64,000 nucleotides of DNA from HGM04593 sp045654645 (lineage in GTDB: Bacteria > Bacteroidota > Bacteroidia > Bacteroidales > Bacteroidaceae), in the NCBI GenBank assembly GCA_045654645.1, contig JAZONR010000046.1:16452-80451 (forward strand). The letters are read 5' to 3'. Below are positions 25,788-33,705 of this stretch, piece after piece (positions within the stretch are counted from its first letter, which is position 1; every line of letters starts with the position of its first letter). The position numbers and the translations under genes were made by a program. The notes below the pieces were generated by a model. It was not told the DNA's origin. It searched no databases and saw only the letters and a list, made by a program, of their open reading frames with translations.

Positions 25788-26921
25788 TTATCTATTTTTT
25801 ATCCAGACAATCATCCTCAACGACATATCAAAGAAGACCATCTTTGCATTAACATTCTGTTCTATGTGCCTCTGCGCCTCGGAAAGTTCCTCCATAATGC
25901 CAAATATGTTACGCTCGTTCACAAACGGCGAGAAACGCACCGAAAAGTTACGCTCGGCCTGCGACATATAAACCATCTCCTCTTCCCTAAAGTTTAGGAT
26001 AAAGTTCTCTCTAATCATCCTTTGGCAGTAATCGAGCAAACGCTTCTGTCGTTCACGACCCAATGCTGCCACCTGCTCGCTCCAGGCCTTCATATCGCGT
26101 ATATTTCGGGCATAGGCCACACGCATAAGTTGCATAAAGAGGTCGAGATAAAGAGCCTTTTCTTCACTAACGGAGAGCATCTCCTCGGCCTTTTCCCAAT
26201 TTCCGCCGCCCTGCTGGGCTATTGACTTGGCATCCTCGAACTGCAAGCCATATTTTGCCATAAGTGCATTCTCGATATCTTCGCGTGCAATGCGCGGCAC
26301 ATCAATGCGCTGCGTGCGACTGAGGATGGTGGATATTATCTTGTCGGGTTCCTCCGACACAAGCAGAAACAGAGTCTTGTGCGGCGGCTCCTCAATTATC
26401 TTCAGCAACTTGTTGGAACACACCTCCTTCATCTTTTCCGGCAGCCATATTATCACCACCTTCCAGCCACCTTCGCGCGACTGCATCGAAAGCTTATGCA
26501 AAATCTCACTGCTTTCACGCTCATATATCATAGGCTGCTGATTCTCCACATCAATCTTCGCCAGCCAATTGTCGTAGCTGAAATAGGGATTCTTCCCAAG
26601 CATCTCTCGCCACTCGGCAATGTAGTCATCACTCACAGGAGCCGTGTCGCTGTTCTTTTTCTTCTTTACAGGGAACACAAAGTGCAAGTCGCTGTGTATA
26701 AACTTGCCAAGCTTTACACAGGCGGGGCACATACCACAGGCGTCTGCCCCCTGCTTGCCACACAGCAAATAGTTTGCAAGCGCCACAGCAATTGCCAACT
26801 TACCGTTACCCTGTGGGCCGGTTATCAGCAATGCGTGAGCAAGCCGGTTCTCATCCACACAACGGCGCAACTGCTCTATAACACCCTTCTGACCTATTAT
26901 ATCCTTGAAAAACAGCGCCAT
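25788..26921 (-). CDS. holB: DNA polymerase III delta' subunit (HolB-like)
   Basis: A 377-residue AAA+ clamp-loader subunit. Walker A GPQGNGK lies at 35-41. A zinc module has Cys54, 62, 65 and 68 (CGKQGADACGMCPAC). KLLKIIEEPPHKTLFLLVSE near 165 and SRTQRIDVPR near 193 are clamp-loader signatures. The ATG at 26921 overlaps the metF stop by one base (TGATG); an apparent earlier TTG start is rejected. It helps load the beta clamp during replication. Confidence 0.9.
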   Translation of the reverse strand: MALFFKDIIGQKGVIEQLRRCVDENRLAHALLITGPQGNGKLAIAVALANYLLCGKQGADACGMCPACVKLGKFIHSDLHFVFPVKKKKNSDTAPVSDDYIAEWREMLGKNPYFSYDNWLAKIDVENQQPMIYERESSEILHKLSMQSREGGWKVVIIWLPEKMKEVCSNKLLKIIEEPPHKTLFLLVSEEPDKIISTILSRTQRIDVPRIAREDIENALMAKYGLQFEDAKSIAQQGGGNWEKAEEMLSVSEEKALYLDLFMQLMRVAYARNIRDMKAWSEQVAALGRERQKRLLDYCQRMIRENFILNFREEEMVYMSQAERNFSVRFSPFVNERNIFGIMEELSEAQRHIEQNVNAKMVFFDMSLRMIVWIKNR

Positions 26922-27874
26922 CAATAAATTGCTTTTGCTATATCATAAACACTGTCGAAAGCGTTTATTGTATAGAAGTGAATACTTGGAACACCGTGCT
27001 GAATGAGCTCTTTGCACTGAGCAATGCTCCATTCGCGGCCCACCTGCGCCACAGCTGCATCATCCTTGCACTTAAGCACCTCGGCAACAAGCTCACCGGG
27101 AAGGTCCACGTGGAAAGTCTTTGGCAGCACATTGAGCTGTGATGCACGGTGCATAGGTTTTATACCCGGTATTATGGGAATTGTTATGCCGGCAGCCCTC
27201 GCACGTTCCACAAAGTCGAAATAACGTCGGTTATCGAAGAACATCTGTGTAACGGCGTATGCAGCACCCTCGTCGGCCTTCTGCTTGAGCACGGCCAAAT
27301 CGGTGTCCATATTAGGAGCCTCCTCGTGCTTTTCGGGGTAACAGGCAACGCCATAAGAGAAACTCTTGCCACACTCCTTCATACGTGAACCATCAACGAA
27401 AAAGCCCTCGTTAAAACGGTTTACCTGCCTTTGCAGGTCAATAGCATACTTGTTGCCACATTTTGCAGGAGCGGTATTGGCATCACCTTTGCAGCCATCG
27501 CCACGCAGCACAAGAATATCTGTTATTCCGGAGAGTTGCAAATCTATGAGTGCATACTCGGTATCCTCCAGCGTATATCCATTGCAAAGGATATGCGGCA
27601 CCACAGGGATATCATAGCGATGATGTATTGCAGCAGCCACAGCAACCGTTCCGGGCCTGCGGCGTATTGACCCAAGCGCAAACATACCGTTACCCATATT
27701 CCTGTATACAGGCTCGCTGTGATGCGTGGTAATGTTTATGTAGCCGGGATTAAACTCCATAAGCCTGTCAATATTGCCAAACAGCCCGTTGATGCCTGCC
27801 CCCTTCAACGGCGGCAGCACCTCAAACGAAAAAGCAGTTCTTGACAAAGAGTTTATGTAATCTATTACTTGCAT
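26921..27874 (-). CDS. metF: Methylenetetrahydrofolate reductase MetF
   Basis: A 317-residue flavoenzyme converting methylene- to methyl-tetrahydrofolate for methionine synthesis. The start is taken at the ATG at 27874 (MQVIDYINS), which aligns with the family N-terminus; a GTG at 27943 would add 23 residues of unlike sequence. The FEVLPP motif lies near residue 14, with NITTHHS near 46, ILVLRGD near 106 and MFFDN near 213. It leads the metF-holB-ricT-gldH unit, and its stop overlaps the holB start by one base. A -7 element lies about 90 bases upstream. Confidence 0.94.
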   Translation of the reverse strand: MQVIDYINSLSRTAFSFEVLPPLKGAGINGLFGNIDRLMEFNPGYINITTHHSEPVYRNMGNGMFALGSIRRRPGTVAVAAAIHHRYDIPVVPHILCNGYTLEDTEYALIDLQLSGITDILVLRGDGCKGDANTAPAKCGNKYAIDLQRQVNRFNEGFFVDGSRMKECGKSFSYGVACYPEKHEEAPNMDTDLAVLKQKADEGAAYAVTQMFFDNRRYFDFVERARAAGITIPIIPGIKPMHRASQLNVLPKTFHVDLPGELVAEVLKCKDDAAVAQVGREWSIAQCKELIQHGVPSIHFYTINAFDSVYDIAKAIY

Positions 27875-27965
27875 AGTGGAATCATAATATCGTAAAAAGA
27901 GGCAAAAACAGAAGGATATCCCTACACTCTGCCACCCACACACCCATTTGGGTATATCAAATGAA

Positions 27966-27973
27966 CAAAGTTA
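27966..27973 (-). promoter_or_regulatory. Candidate -7 element for the metF operon
   Basis: On the minus strand the bases read TAACTTTG, an exact match to TAnnTTTG. No TTTG lies 19-21 bases upstream. It would produce a leader of roughly 85 bases containing a small hairpin (ACCCA/TGGGT, 27942-27953). I could not fold this leader into a known SAM or cobalamin riboswitch. Confidence 0.42.
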
Positions 27974-28054
27974 GCACAATGAGTTGAAAAAACCTACCTA
28001 ACAACCAAACTTTTACAACCAAAAAGCAAAAAAAGTACAACAATAGCTGCAAAA

Positions 28055-28081
28055 AAAGAGTGCCACAACTGGACACTCTTT
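28055..28081 (-). terminator. Terminator downstream of the PepSY-like gene
   Basis: On the minus strand AAAGAGTG and CACTCTTT form an 8-bp stem with an 11-base loop, followed directly by more T residues. This is a classical intrinsic terminator, placed about 125 bases past the stop codon. Confidence 0.75.
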
Positions 28082-28205
28082 CCTATATCCACCGCCGCGC
28101 AGTGGTCCATTCAATTCATAAACAAGCCTTCGGGCGACACATTCACGCTCTTTTCAATGTTAAGATAGTATATGGTTTTTAGTAGCTGTTCACTCCAAAG
28201 GGTTT

Positions 28206-28646
28206 TCAATCGTCAATATCAACCAACTTGTAGTCCTTGTTGAAAGTCAGCTCGAAACGGTTGGACAATCTCACCTCAATCTCGTTGCGATGACGCTCAA
28301 TGCCAATAACCTTCTCGCCTGCAAATTTCTCATCAACATACTTCTTTATAGCAGCCGGAACAACATCGGCAGGCACCTCGCCATAGCGGCAATCAACCTC
28401 TTCCCAAGAACCATTGGCAGTAAACTCCAGCTTCGCACCATTGGCTAGCATCACCTCATAAGAACGGTCAAAAACATCACGCTCCTGTTTGGCATACGTT
28501 AGTTCCACTCCCGCAAAATGAGTGTTAATAAACTGCTGCGCCTGAGCCGGCAATTGATTTTTGTTTATCACTTTGTCATTGTCGGCAACTGCCACAAAAA
28601 CACCCACTGAAAAAATAGCAACCAATGTCAATAAAATCCTTTTCAT
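28206..28646 (-). CDS. PepSY-like periplasmic protein
   Basis: A 146-residue secreted protein counted from MKRILLTLVAIF; an ATG eight codons upstream is possible but would put extra basic residues before the signal. The signal peptide ends near AVADND. The mature part has two repeats of a PepSY-like fold: QLPAQAQQFINTHF with a strand region ending WEEVDC, then VVPAAIKKYVDEKF with a strand region ending DYKLVDIDD. Proteins of this Bacteroidetes family are often encoded near two-component systems; here such a system lies beyond rnr. Function is unknown, perhaps signal sensing or protease inhibition in the periplasm. Confidence 0.82.
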   Translation of the reverse strand: MKRILLTLVAIFSVGVFVAVADNDKVINKNQLPAQAQQFINTHFAGVELTYAKQERDVFDRSYEVMLANGAKLEFTANGSWEEVDCRYGEVPADVVPAAIKKYVDEKFAGEKVIGIERHRNEIEVRLSNRFELTFNKDYKLVDIDD

Positions 28647-28859
28647 AATCTTTCTTTTTTTAATATTCATAATTCAATGTTTCAACGTTTGCGAATATCA
28701 CGCTGTTCAAAAGCCATCCGCACTATTTACACTGCAAAGATTATACCCAATTCTGAAATGAAATTGAAATTTCAAAAAAATCAATGAAAAAATCAATAAA
28801 AACTATTCTGAGGGGATTTACACAGGCTGATGCATTTTTGCAGAATTTAAAACAACTTT

Positions 28860-28890
28860 GTTGCAATATGCTGTTTTATTACTAATTTAG
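28860..28890 (+). promoter_or_regulatory. Probable promoter of rnr
   Basis: GTTG at 28860-28863, 19 bases, then TAATTTAG at 28883-28890 (seven of eight matches to TAnnTTTG). A full TTTG also occurs three bases further upstream at 28857-28860. The start codon follows 21 bases after the element. Confidence 0.5.
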
Positions 28891-28911
28891 CCGAAAATAA
28901 ACTCAAATCTT

Positions 28912-31059
28912 ATGTCAAAGAAAGGTGGAAAAGGCAAAGGACGCCTGAACAAGAATGTTATAGTGGAAATGCTTGTTGAGTTTTTCAACCGCAACGACAG
29001 CAAGCTCATAAGTCCAAAGGAGATTTTCAGGGAGCTTTGTCTCACAACCACATCGGCAAGAACACTGTGTGTGCAGGTTCTCGATGATATGGTTTTCGAC
29101 GGCTACCTTGTTGAGCCCGAATTCAGGAGATATCGCCTGGCAAACAACGTATCGGTACTTGTGGGAACCTTCTCGCGCAACAAAGACGGTTTCAACGAAT
29201 TCTACCCCGAGGACGGCAGCGACCCCATACTCATAAGCGAACGCAATTCGGCCCACGCGCTAACCGATGACATTGTGCGTGTAGCACTCTTTGCACGCAG
29301 GCGCGGACGCGGGCGCGAAGGTGAAGTGGTAGAAATAATCAAGCGCACACACAACACCTTTGTGGGCGAGCTTCACGTTGAGAAGCACTATGCCTTCCTC
29401 ATCACCGAGAGCCGCATAATGCCAAACGACATTTTCATCCCCAAAGACTTGCTCAAGGGTGGAAAGAACGGCGAGAAAGCCGTTGTAAAGCTACTCGAAT
29501 GGCCTATGGACAGCAAAAATCCTGTGGGCAAAGTAATTGACATCCTTGGAAAGAGCGGCGACAACAACACCGAGATGAACGCCATCCTTGCCGAGTATGG
29601 ACTCCCATACAACTACCCCATTGCCGTTGAGCAGGCAGCAAGCAAATTACCATCCGACATAACAGAAGAGGAGATTGCATTGCGTCGCGATTTCCGCAAC
29701 ACAACCACCTTCACCATTGACCCGGCCGATGCCAAGGACTTCGATGATGCACTCTCAATATGCAGCGCAGGCGAAGGAGTGTGGGAAATTGGCGTACACA
29801 TTGCCGATGTTTCGCACTACGTTACCGAAGGCAGCATAATAGACAAGGAGGCATTCAAACGAGCCACATCAATCTATCTTGTAGACCGCACAATACCAAT
29901 GTTGCCCGAACACCTGTGCAACTTCCTCTGTTCACTGCGCCCTAATGAAGAGAAACTGACCTACTCCGTTGTCTTCACAATGAACGAAAAGGCCGAGGTG
30001 AAGAAATTTGAGATCACCCGAGGCGTTATAAAGAGCAACCGCCGCTTCACCTATGAGGAGGCACAGGAAATAATAGAGAAGGGCGAGGGCGAATACAGCG
30101 CCGAAATAGCCACCCTCAACAAACTGGCACAGCAGATGCGCGCAAAGCGTTTCCAGGCAGGTGCCATCGACTTCCAGCAAGCACAGGTACACTTCCGCCT
30201 CGACGATAAAGGCAAACCGCTTTCGGTCTATTTCAGCGAGAGCAACGAATCACACCAGCTCATCGAGGAGTTTATGCTGCTTGCCAACCGCACGGTAGCC
30301 GAAAAGATAGGACAGAAAGCCCCCGGCAACACCCCCAAGACATTTGTCTATCGCATACACGACCAACCCAACCCCGAGAAGCTCTCAATGCTTGCCAAGT
30401 TTGTGACCAAGCTCGGCTATAAGATGAAAAGCGCTCAGGGACGCAGCACATCGGCCAATGCCCTCAACAGCCTGCTCAAGGAGGTGCACGGCAGCAAAGA
30501 GCAGAATGTCATTGAACAGATATCATTGAGAACAATGCAGAAGGCCCGCTACTCCACCGGCAACATAGGGCACTATGGCCTGGCATTCCGCTACTATACC
30601 CACTTCACCTCCCCCATACGCCGCTACCCCGACCTCTTGGTACATCGTCTGCTTACACGCTATCTCACACAGGGAGCACGCACTGTGAGCCAGTCAAAAT
30701 ATGAGGACCTCTGCGAGCACTGCTCGGCCCAGGAACAGGTGGCTGCAAATGCAGAACGCGCCAGCATAAAGTATAAGCAGGTGGAATTTATGAGCGAACA
30801 CATTGGCGAGGAGTATGACGCCGTAATCAGCGGTGTTACCGAGTGGGGTATATATGCCGAAATAAATGATAACAAGTGCGAGGGTATGATACCGATGCGC
30901 ACTCTCGAGGACGACTACTATGAGTTCGACGATGCCAACTACTGCATCATCGGTCGCCGCCACAAGCGCAAGTTCACCATAGGCGACGAGGTGCGCATAC
31001 GCATTGTACGCGCCAATCTCGACCGCAAGCAACTCGACTTTGAGCTTATATCAGATTAA
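28912..31059 (+). CDS. rnr: Ribonuclease R
   Basis: A 715-residue 3'-5' exoribonuclease of the RNB family. An N-terminal helix-turn-helix-like region (about 10-65) precedes cold-shock-type OB folds (about 70-225, with FVGELHVEKHYAFL). The RNB catalytic domain has TIDPADAKDFDDALS near 267-281 (the metal-binding aspartates) and GLAFRYYTHFTSPIRRYPDL near 557. A C-terminal S1 domain (about 635-715, GVTEWGIYAEI) completes it. It degrades structured RNA and acts in RNA quality control. It stands as a single transcription unit; the response-regulator gene starts 62 bases later. Confidence 0.95.
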   Translation: MSKKGGKGKGRLNKNVIVEMLVEFFNRNDSKLISPKEIFRELCLTTTSARTLCVQVLDDMVFDGYLVEPEFRRYRLANNVSVLVGTFSRNKDGFNEFYPEDGSDPILISERNSAHALTDDIVRVALFARRRGRGREGEVVEIIKRTHNTFVGELHVEKHYAFLITESRIMPNDIFIPKDLLKGGKNGEKAVVKLLEWPMDSKNPVGKVIDILGKSGDNNTEMNAILAEYGLPYNYPIAVEQAASKLPSDITEEEIALRRDFRNTTTFTIDPADAKDFDDALSICSAGEGVWEIGVHIADVSHYVTEGSIIDKEAFKRATSIYLVDRTIPMLPEHLCNFLCSLRPNEEKLTYSVVFTMNEKAEVKKFEITRGVIKSNRRFTYEEAQEIIEKGEGEYSAEIATLNKLAQQMRAKRFQAGAIDFQQAQVHFRLDDKGKPLSVYFSESNESHQLIEEFMLLANRTVAEKIGQKAPGNTPKTFVYRIHDQPNPEKLSMLAKFVTKLGYKMKSAQGRSTSANALNSLLKEVHGSKEQNVIEQISLRTMQKARYSTGNIGHYGLAFRYYTHFTSPIRRYPDLLVHRLLTRYLTQGARTVSQSKYEDLCEHCSAQEQVAANAERASIKYKQVEFMSEHIGEEYDAVISGVTEWGIYAEINDNKCEGMIPMRTLEDDYYEFDDANYCIIGRRHKRKFTIGDEVRIRIVRANLDRKQLDFELISD

Positions 31060-31121
31060 AAGGCCCCTGTTTGAAGTTTTTTTCAACACAAACATCTCCC
31101 TTGTAACTGTAAGACAACAAA

Positions 31122-31808
31122 ATGAAACTGCTGATAATTGAAGACGACAACTCGCTGCGCGAGATTATGCATCGCGCACTCACAAGAGAAGGCTATGTGG
31201 TGGAGGTTGCACCAACATATTTCGAAGCCTGCGACAAAATTGCAGGATACAGCTACGACTGTATTCTGCTCGACATTATGCTGCCCGACGGAGACGGCCT
31301 ACGCCTGCTTGAACAGATAAAAGCACTCAACAACGACGAGAGGGTGATAATAATATCTGCACGCGATTCACTTGATGACAAGATAGAGGGCCTGGACCTT
31401 GGTGCCGACGACTACCTGCCCAAGCCCTTTTATATGGCCGAGCTATCGGCACGCATCAAAAGCGTAATGCGTCGCGGAGCGGGAGCCGTAAACAAGACAA
31501 TGAGTGCAGGAAACATAACACTCGACCTTCAGAGCCGCCACGCCACCGTTGAAGGCAACGCCATTGCACTGCTAAAGAAGGAGTTTGATATTCTCCTCTA
31601 CTTTATGCAACGCCCCGGACACATCATAGACAAAGCCGTTCTTGCCGAGGCCGTGTGGGGCGACCACATTGATATGGTAGACAACTTCCAGTTTGTCTAT
31701 GCACAGATAAAAAATTTGCGCAAGAAACTCGCCGACGCCGGCGCCGACACCAATATTAAGGCCGTCTATGGCTTTGGATATAAATTTACTGAACAGAAAG
31801 AACAATGA
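31122..31808 (+). CDS. OmpR-family DNA-binding response regulator
   Basis: A 228-residue two-domain regulator. The receiver domain (about 1-118) has the acidic pair Asp8-Asp9, phosphoacceptor Asp51 (LLDIMLPDGDG), Ser near 78 and the conserved Lys in LPKPF near 102. The winged-helix effector domain (about 128-226) includes KKEFDILLYFMQRPG and ends AVYGFGYKF. It overlaps the kinase gene by four bases (ATGA), so the two form a cognate pair. It resembles regulators of the RprY/CusR type, but the target genes cannot be read from sequence. The PepSY-like gene nearby is a candidate. Confidence 0.92.
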   Translation: MKLLIIEDDNSLREIMHRALTREGYVVEVAPTYFEACDKIAGYSYDCILLDIMLPDGDGLRLLEQIKALNNDERVIIISARDSLDDKIEGLDLGADDYLPKPFYMAELSARIKSVMRRGAGAVNKTMSAGNITLDLQSRHATVEGNAIALLKKEFDILLYFMQRPGHIIDKAVLAEAVWGDHIDMVDNFQFVYAQIKNLRKKLADAGADTNIKAVYGFGYKFTEQKEQ

Positions 31809-33067
31809 AACTAATCTACCGACTCACAAAAAGACTCGCCATCATACTCCTGCCCATAATGCTTTTGTGGGCAGGCATATTCTACTATGCAATGGTCAAT
31901 GAGATAAATGATGAGACCGATGACAGCCTCGAGGACTATGCTGCACTCATTGTGCAGCGCATATTGGATGGCGATGAGCTACCCTCTCCCGGCAACGGCA
32001 GCAACAACACCTATTCTATTGAGGTAGTGCCGCAACAAGAGCACTCAAAAAGTTTCGAGGACAGAGAGGTGTACATTCCACAGAAAGGCGAGACAGAGCC
32101 TGCACGCACACTCACAATGGTCTTCAACGACAGGTTTGGCATAACCTACAGACTCACAGTCTCCACCCCCACTTTTGAGAGAAATGATGTGATAAGAGCA
32201 GTGCTACTCTACCTCACACTACTCTACGTTTTACTTTTGGGCACAGTGCTTCTTGCAACAACACTTGTGTTCAGATACACAATGCGCCCACTCTACTCAC
32301 TGCTTAAGTGGCTCGACAAATACCGCCCCGGGGACGGCGTGGATAACCTTCCCACAACAACGTCTATAATAGAATTCCAAAAACTAACACACGCCGCACG
32401 TACCACAATCCTACGCGCGGAAGAGCAGATAGGCCGGCAAAAACAGTTCATTGGCAATGCCTCGCACGAACTACAAACGCCGCTCGCCATCCTGGGCACA
32501 CGCATAGAGTGGCTCATTGACAACACGCAGCTCACCGAGGAACAGTTCACCGAACTCACCAAGATGCGCCAGTCGTTGCACCGTCTCTCACGCCTGAACC
32601 GCACACTGCTGTTGCTCTCAAAGATAGATAACGGACAGTTCCCCGACAGAGATGAAGTGGACATTGCAACCATCGCAAAGAACGAGCTTGAAATATACAC
32701 CGACATATTTGCCGACAAAGGAATTCAAAGCAACACAGAGCTGCCCGAAAGATTTATTGTCAAAATGGATGAGTCGCTTGCCACCACCCTTGTAACCAAT
32801 CTGCTGAAAAATGCCTTTCTGCACACAGAGCAGGGCGGCAAGATAGATATCGGCATAGAGAATGGGAAGCTCACTATTGGCAACAGTGGAAGCCAACCGC
32901 TTGACAGCAGCAAGATATTCGACCGCTTCTACACAAGCGGCACAAGCGGCTCCACAGGCCTGGGATTGGCATTGGTTAAGTCAATAGCCGATTTCTACAA
33001 TTTCGGCATAAGCTATCGATACAATAACGGCAAGCATCTCTTTGAGATAAAGTTCCGACAGAATTAA
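31805..33067 (+). CDS. Sensor histidine kinase
   Basis: A 420-residue membrane kinase. Two membrane helices (about 11-32 and 130-158) flank a periplasmic sensor of about 95 residues. The dimerisation/phosphotransfer domain carries His221 in ASHELQTPLA. The ATPase domain has an N box (NLLKNAFLHTE), a DRFYTSGTSG segment (F box region) and GLGLALVKSI (G2). All catalytic elements are present, but the G1 box is weakly conserved (IGNSG). It follows the regulator gene with a four-base overlap. The short sensor has no recognised domain, so the signal is unknown. Confidence 0.92.
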   Translation: MKLIYRLTKRLAIILLPIMLLWAGIFYYAMVNEINDETDDSLEDYAALIVQRILDGDELPSPGNGSNNTYSIEVVPQQEHSKSFEDREVYIPQKGETEPARTLTMVFNDRFGITYRLTVSTPTFERNDVIRAVLLYLTLLYVLLLGTVLLATTLVFRYTMRPLYSLLKWLDKYRPGDGVDNLPTTTSIIEFQKLTHAARTTILRAEEQIGRQKQFIGNASHELQTPLAILGTRIEWLIDNTQLTEEQFTELTKMRQSLHRLSRLNRTLLLLSKIDNGQFPDRDEVDIATIAKNELEIYTDIFADKGIQSNTELPERFIVKMDESLATTLVTNLLKNAFLHTEQGGKIDIGIENGKLTIGNSGSQPLDSSKIFDRFYTSGTSGSTGLGLALVKSIADFYNFGISYRYNNGKHLFEIKFRQN

Positions 33068-33092
33068 CAACCAGGATAGTACTACAATAAAT

Positions 33093-33162
33093 GAAGCTGA
33101 CTAAAAAGGCTCTTTTGTTGTTATACTCGCAAGTCTAAAAACAGCTCTTTTTAGTCAACTTC
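33093..33162. repeat. Imperfect long inverted repeat after the kinase gene
   Basis: The left arm (33093-33111, GAAGCTGACTAAAAAGGCT) and right arm (33143-33162) are complementary except for one mismatch and one extra base, around a spacer of 31 bases. A 15-codon ORF starts at 33091 (MKLTKKALLL, stop at 33136-33138) across the left arm. It could be a terminator, an RNA hairpin or a miniature repeat; nothing decides between these. Confidence 0.5.
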
Positions 33163-33165
33163 TCA

Positions 33166-33195
33166 CAAACGAGGGTGCCCGGGCACCCTCGTTTG
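33166..33195. terminator. 30-bp perfect palindrome, bidirectional terminator
   Basis: CAAACGAGGGTGCCC is followed immediately by its exact reverse complement GGGCACCCTCGTTTG. As RNA this folds to a 13-bp stem with a four-base loop in either direction. It lies between the convergent ends of the kinase and nrdG genes. Its arms are nearly identical to those of the terminator at 36327-36366. Confidence 0.78.
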
Positions 33196-33209
33196 CAAAA
33201 GACATATCC

Positions 33210-33704
33210 CTATTCGCGAAACAGAACCACACAGCCCTGTTCAAGCGATTTTCTCACATCTATTATCCTTTGGTTGCTGCTGCCACGGAAAGGCAGTTCT
33301 TCACTCTTCAAAGCCTCAACGAAACGCCCGTCAACAAGCACATCAATGCTCTCAAGCAGCTCACGCTGTTGCGCGTTAAGCAGAATATCCTCGAACAGGT
33401 AGCCTGTGTAGCACCAGATATTCTTTGCGCTGCGCTCCTTTATGGCACGGGCTAACGCCGCAAACCCCGCAGGCTGAAACATAGGGTCGCCACCCGAGAA
33501 TGTAACATCGGCAAAAGGGTCGGCAAGTACAATTTCAAGTACCTCCTCAACCTCCATCGCTTTGCCGTTGGCAATGTCCCACGACTGGGGATTATGACAA
33601 CCGGGGCAACGGTTGGGGCAACCTGCGCAATAGACGGTGGTGCGAAAACCGGGACCATCGACAGTGGTATCCTCGACAATCTCAAGGATAGAGAGAGTTG
33701 CCAT
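33210..33704 (-). CDS. nrdG: Anaerobic ribonucleotide reductase activating protein NrdG
   Basis: A 164-residue radical-SAM activase that installs the glycyl radical on NrdD. The cluster motif lies in YCAGCPNRCPGCHNP at about 25-39, with Cys29, Cys33 and Cys36 in CxxxCxxC spacing and an additional Cys26. FSGGDP (the GGE-like motif) lies near 70. Length and context match the family. It starts one base after the nrdD stop, so the two are cotranscribed, and it ends at the palindrome at 33166-33195. Confidence 0.94.
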   Translation of the reverse strand: MATLSILEIVEDTTVDGPGFRTTVYCAGCPNRCPGCHNPQSWDIANGKAMEVEEVLEIVLADPFADVTFSGGDPMFQPAGFAALARAIKERSAKNIWCYTGYLFEDILLNAQQRELLESIDVLVDGRFVEALKSEELPFRGSSNQRIIDVRKSLEQGCVVLFRE

Positions 33705-33705
33705 A

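Larger units (their letters stand above)
27875..28205. other. Gene-free stretch between metF and the PepSY-like gene
   Basis: The 331 bases hold the leader and probable -7 element of metF (minus) and a terminator for the PepSY-like gene (28055-28081, minus). I saw no ORF of coding character. The part from about 28082 to 28205 looks like the 3' untranslated region of the PepSY-like gene, since only very short frames occur on either strand. Confidence 0.6.

Noticed and set aside
27875..27965. Possible SAM or cobalamin riboswitch in the metF leader
   Set aside because: Only a small hairpin (ACCCA/TGGGT) is found; no conserved core pattern could be identified by eye.
31069..31093. Weak inverted repeat TTGAA/TTCAA between rnr and the response regulator
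   Set aside because: The stem is only five bases with a poly-T spacer; too weak to call a terminator with confidence.
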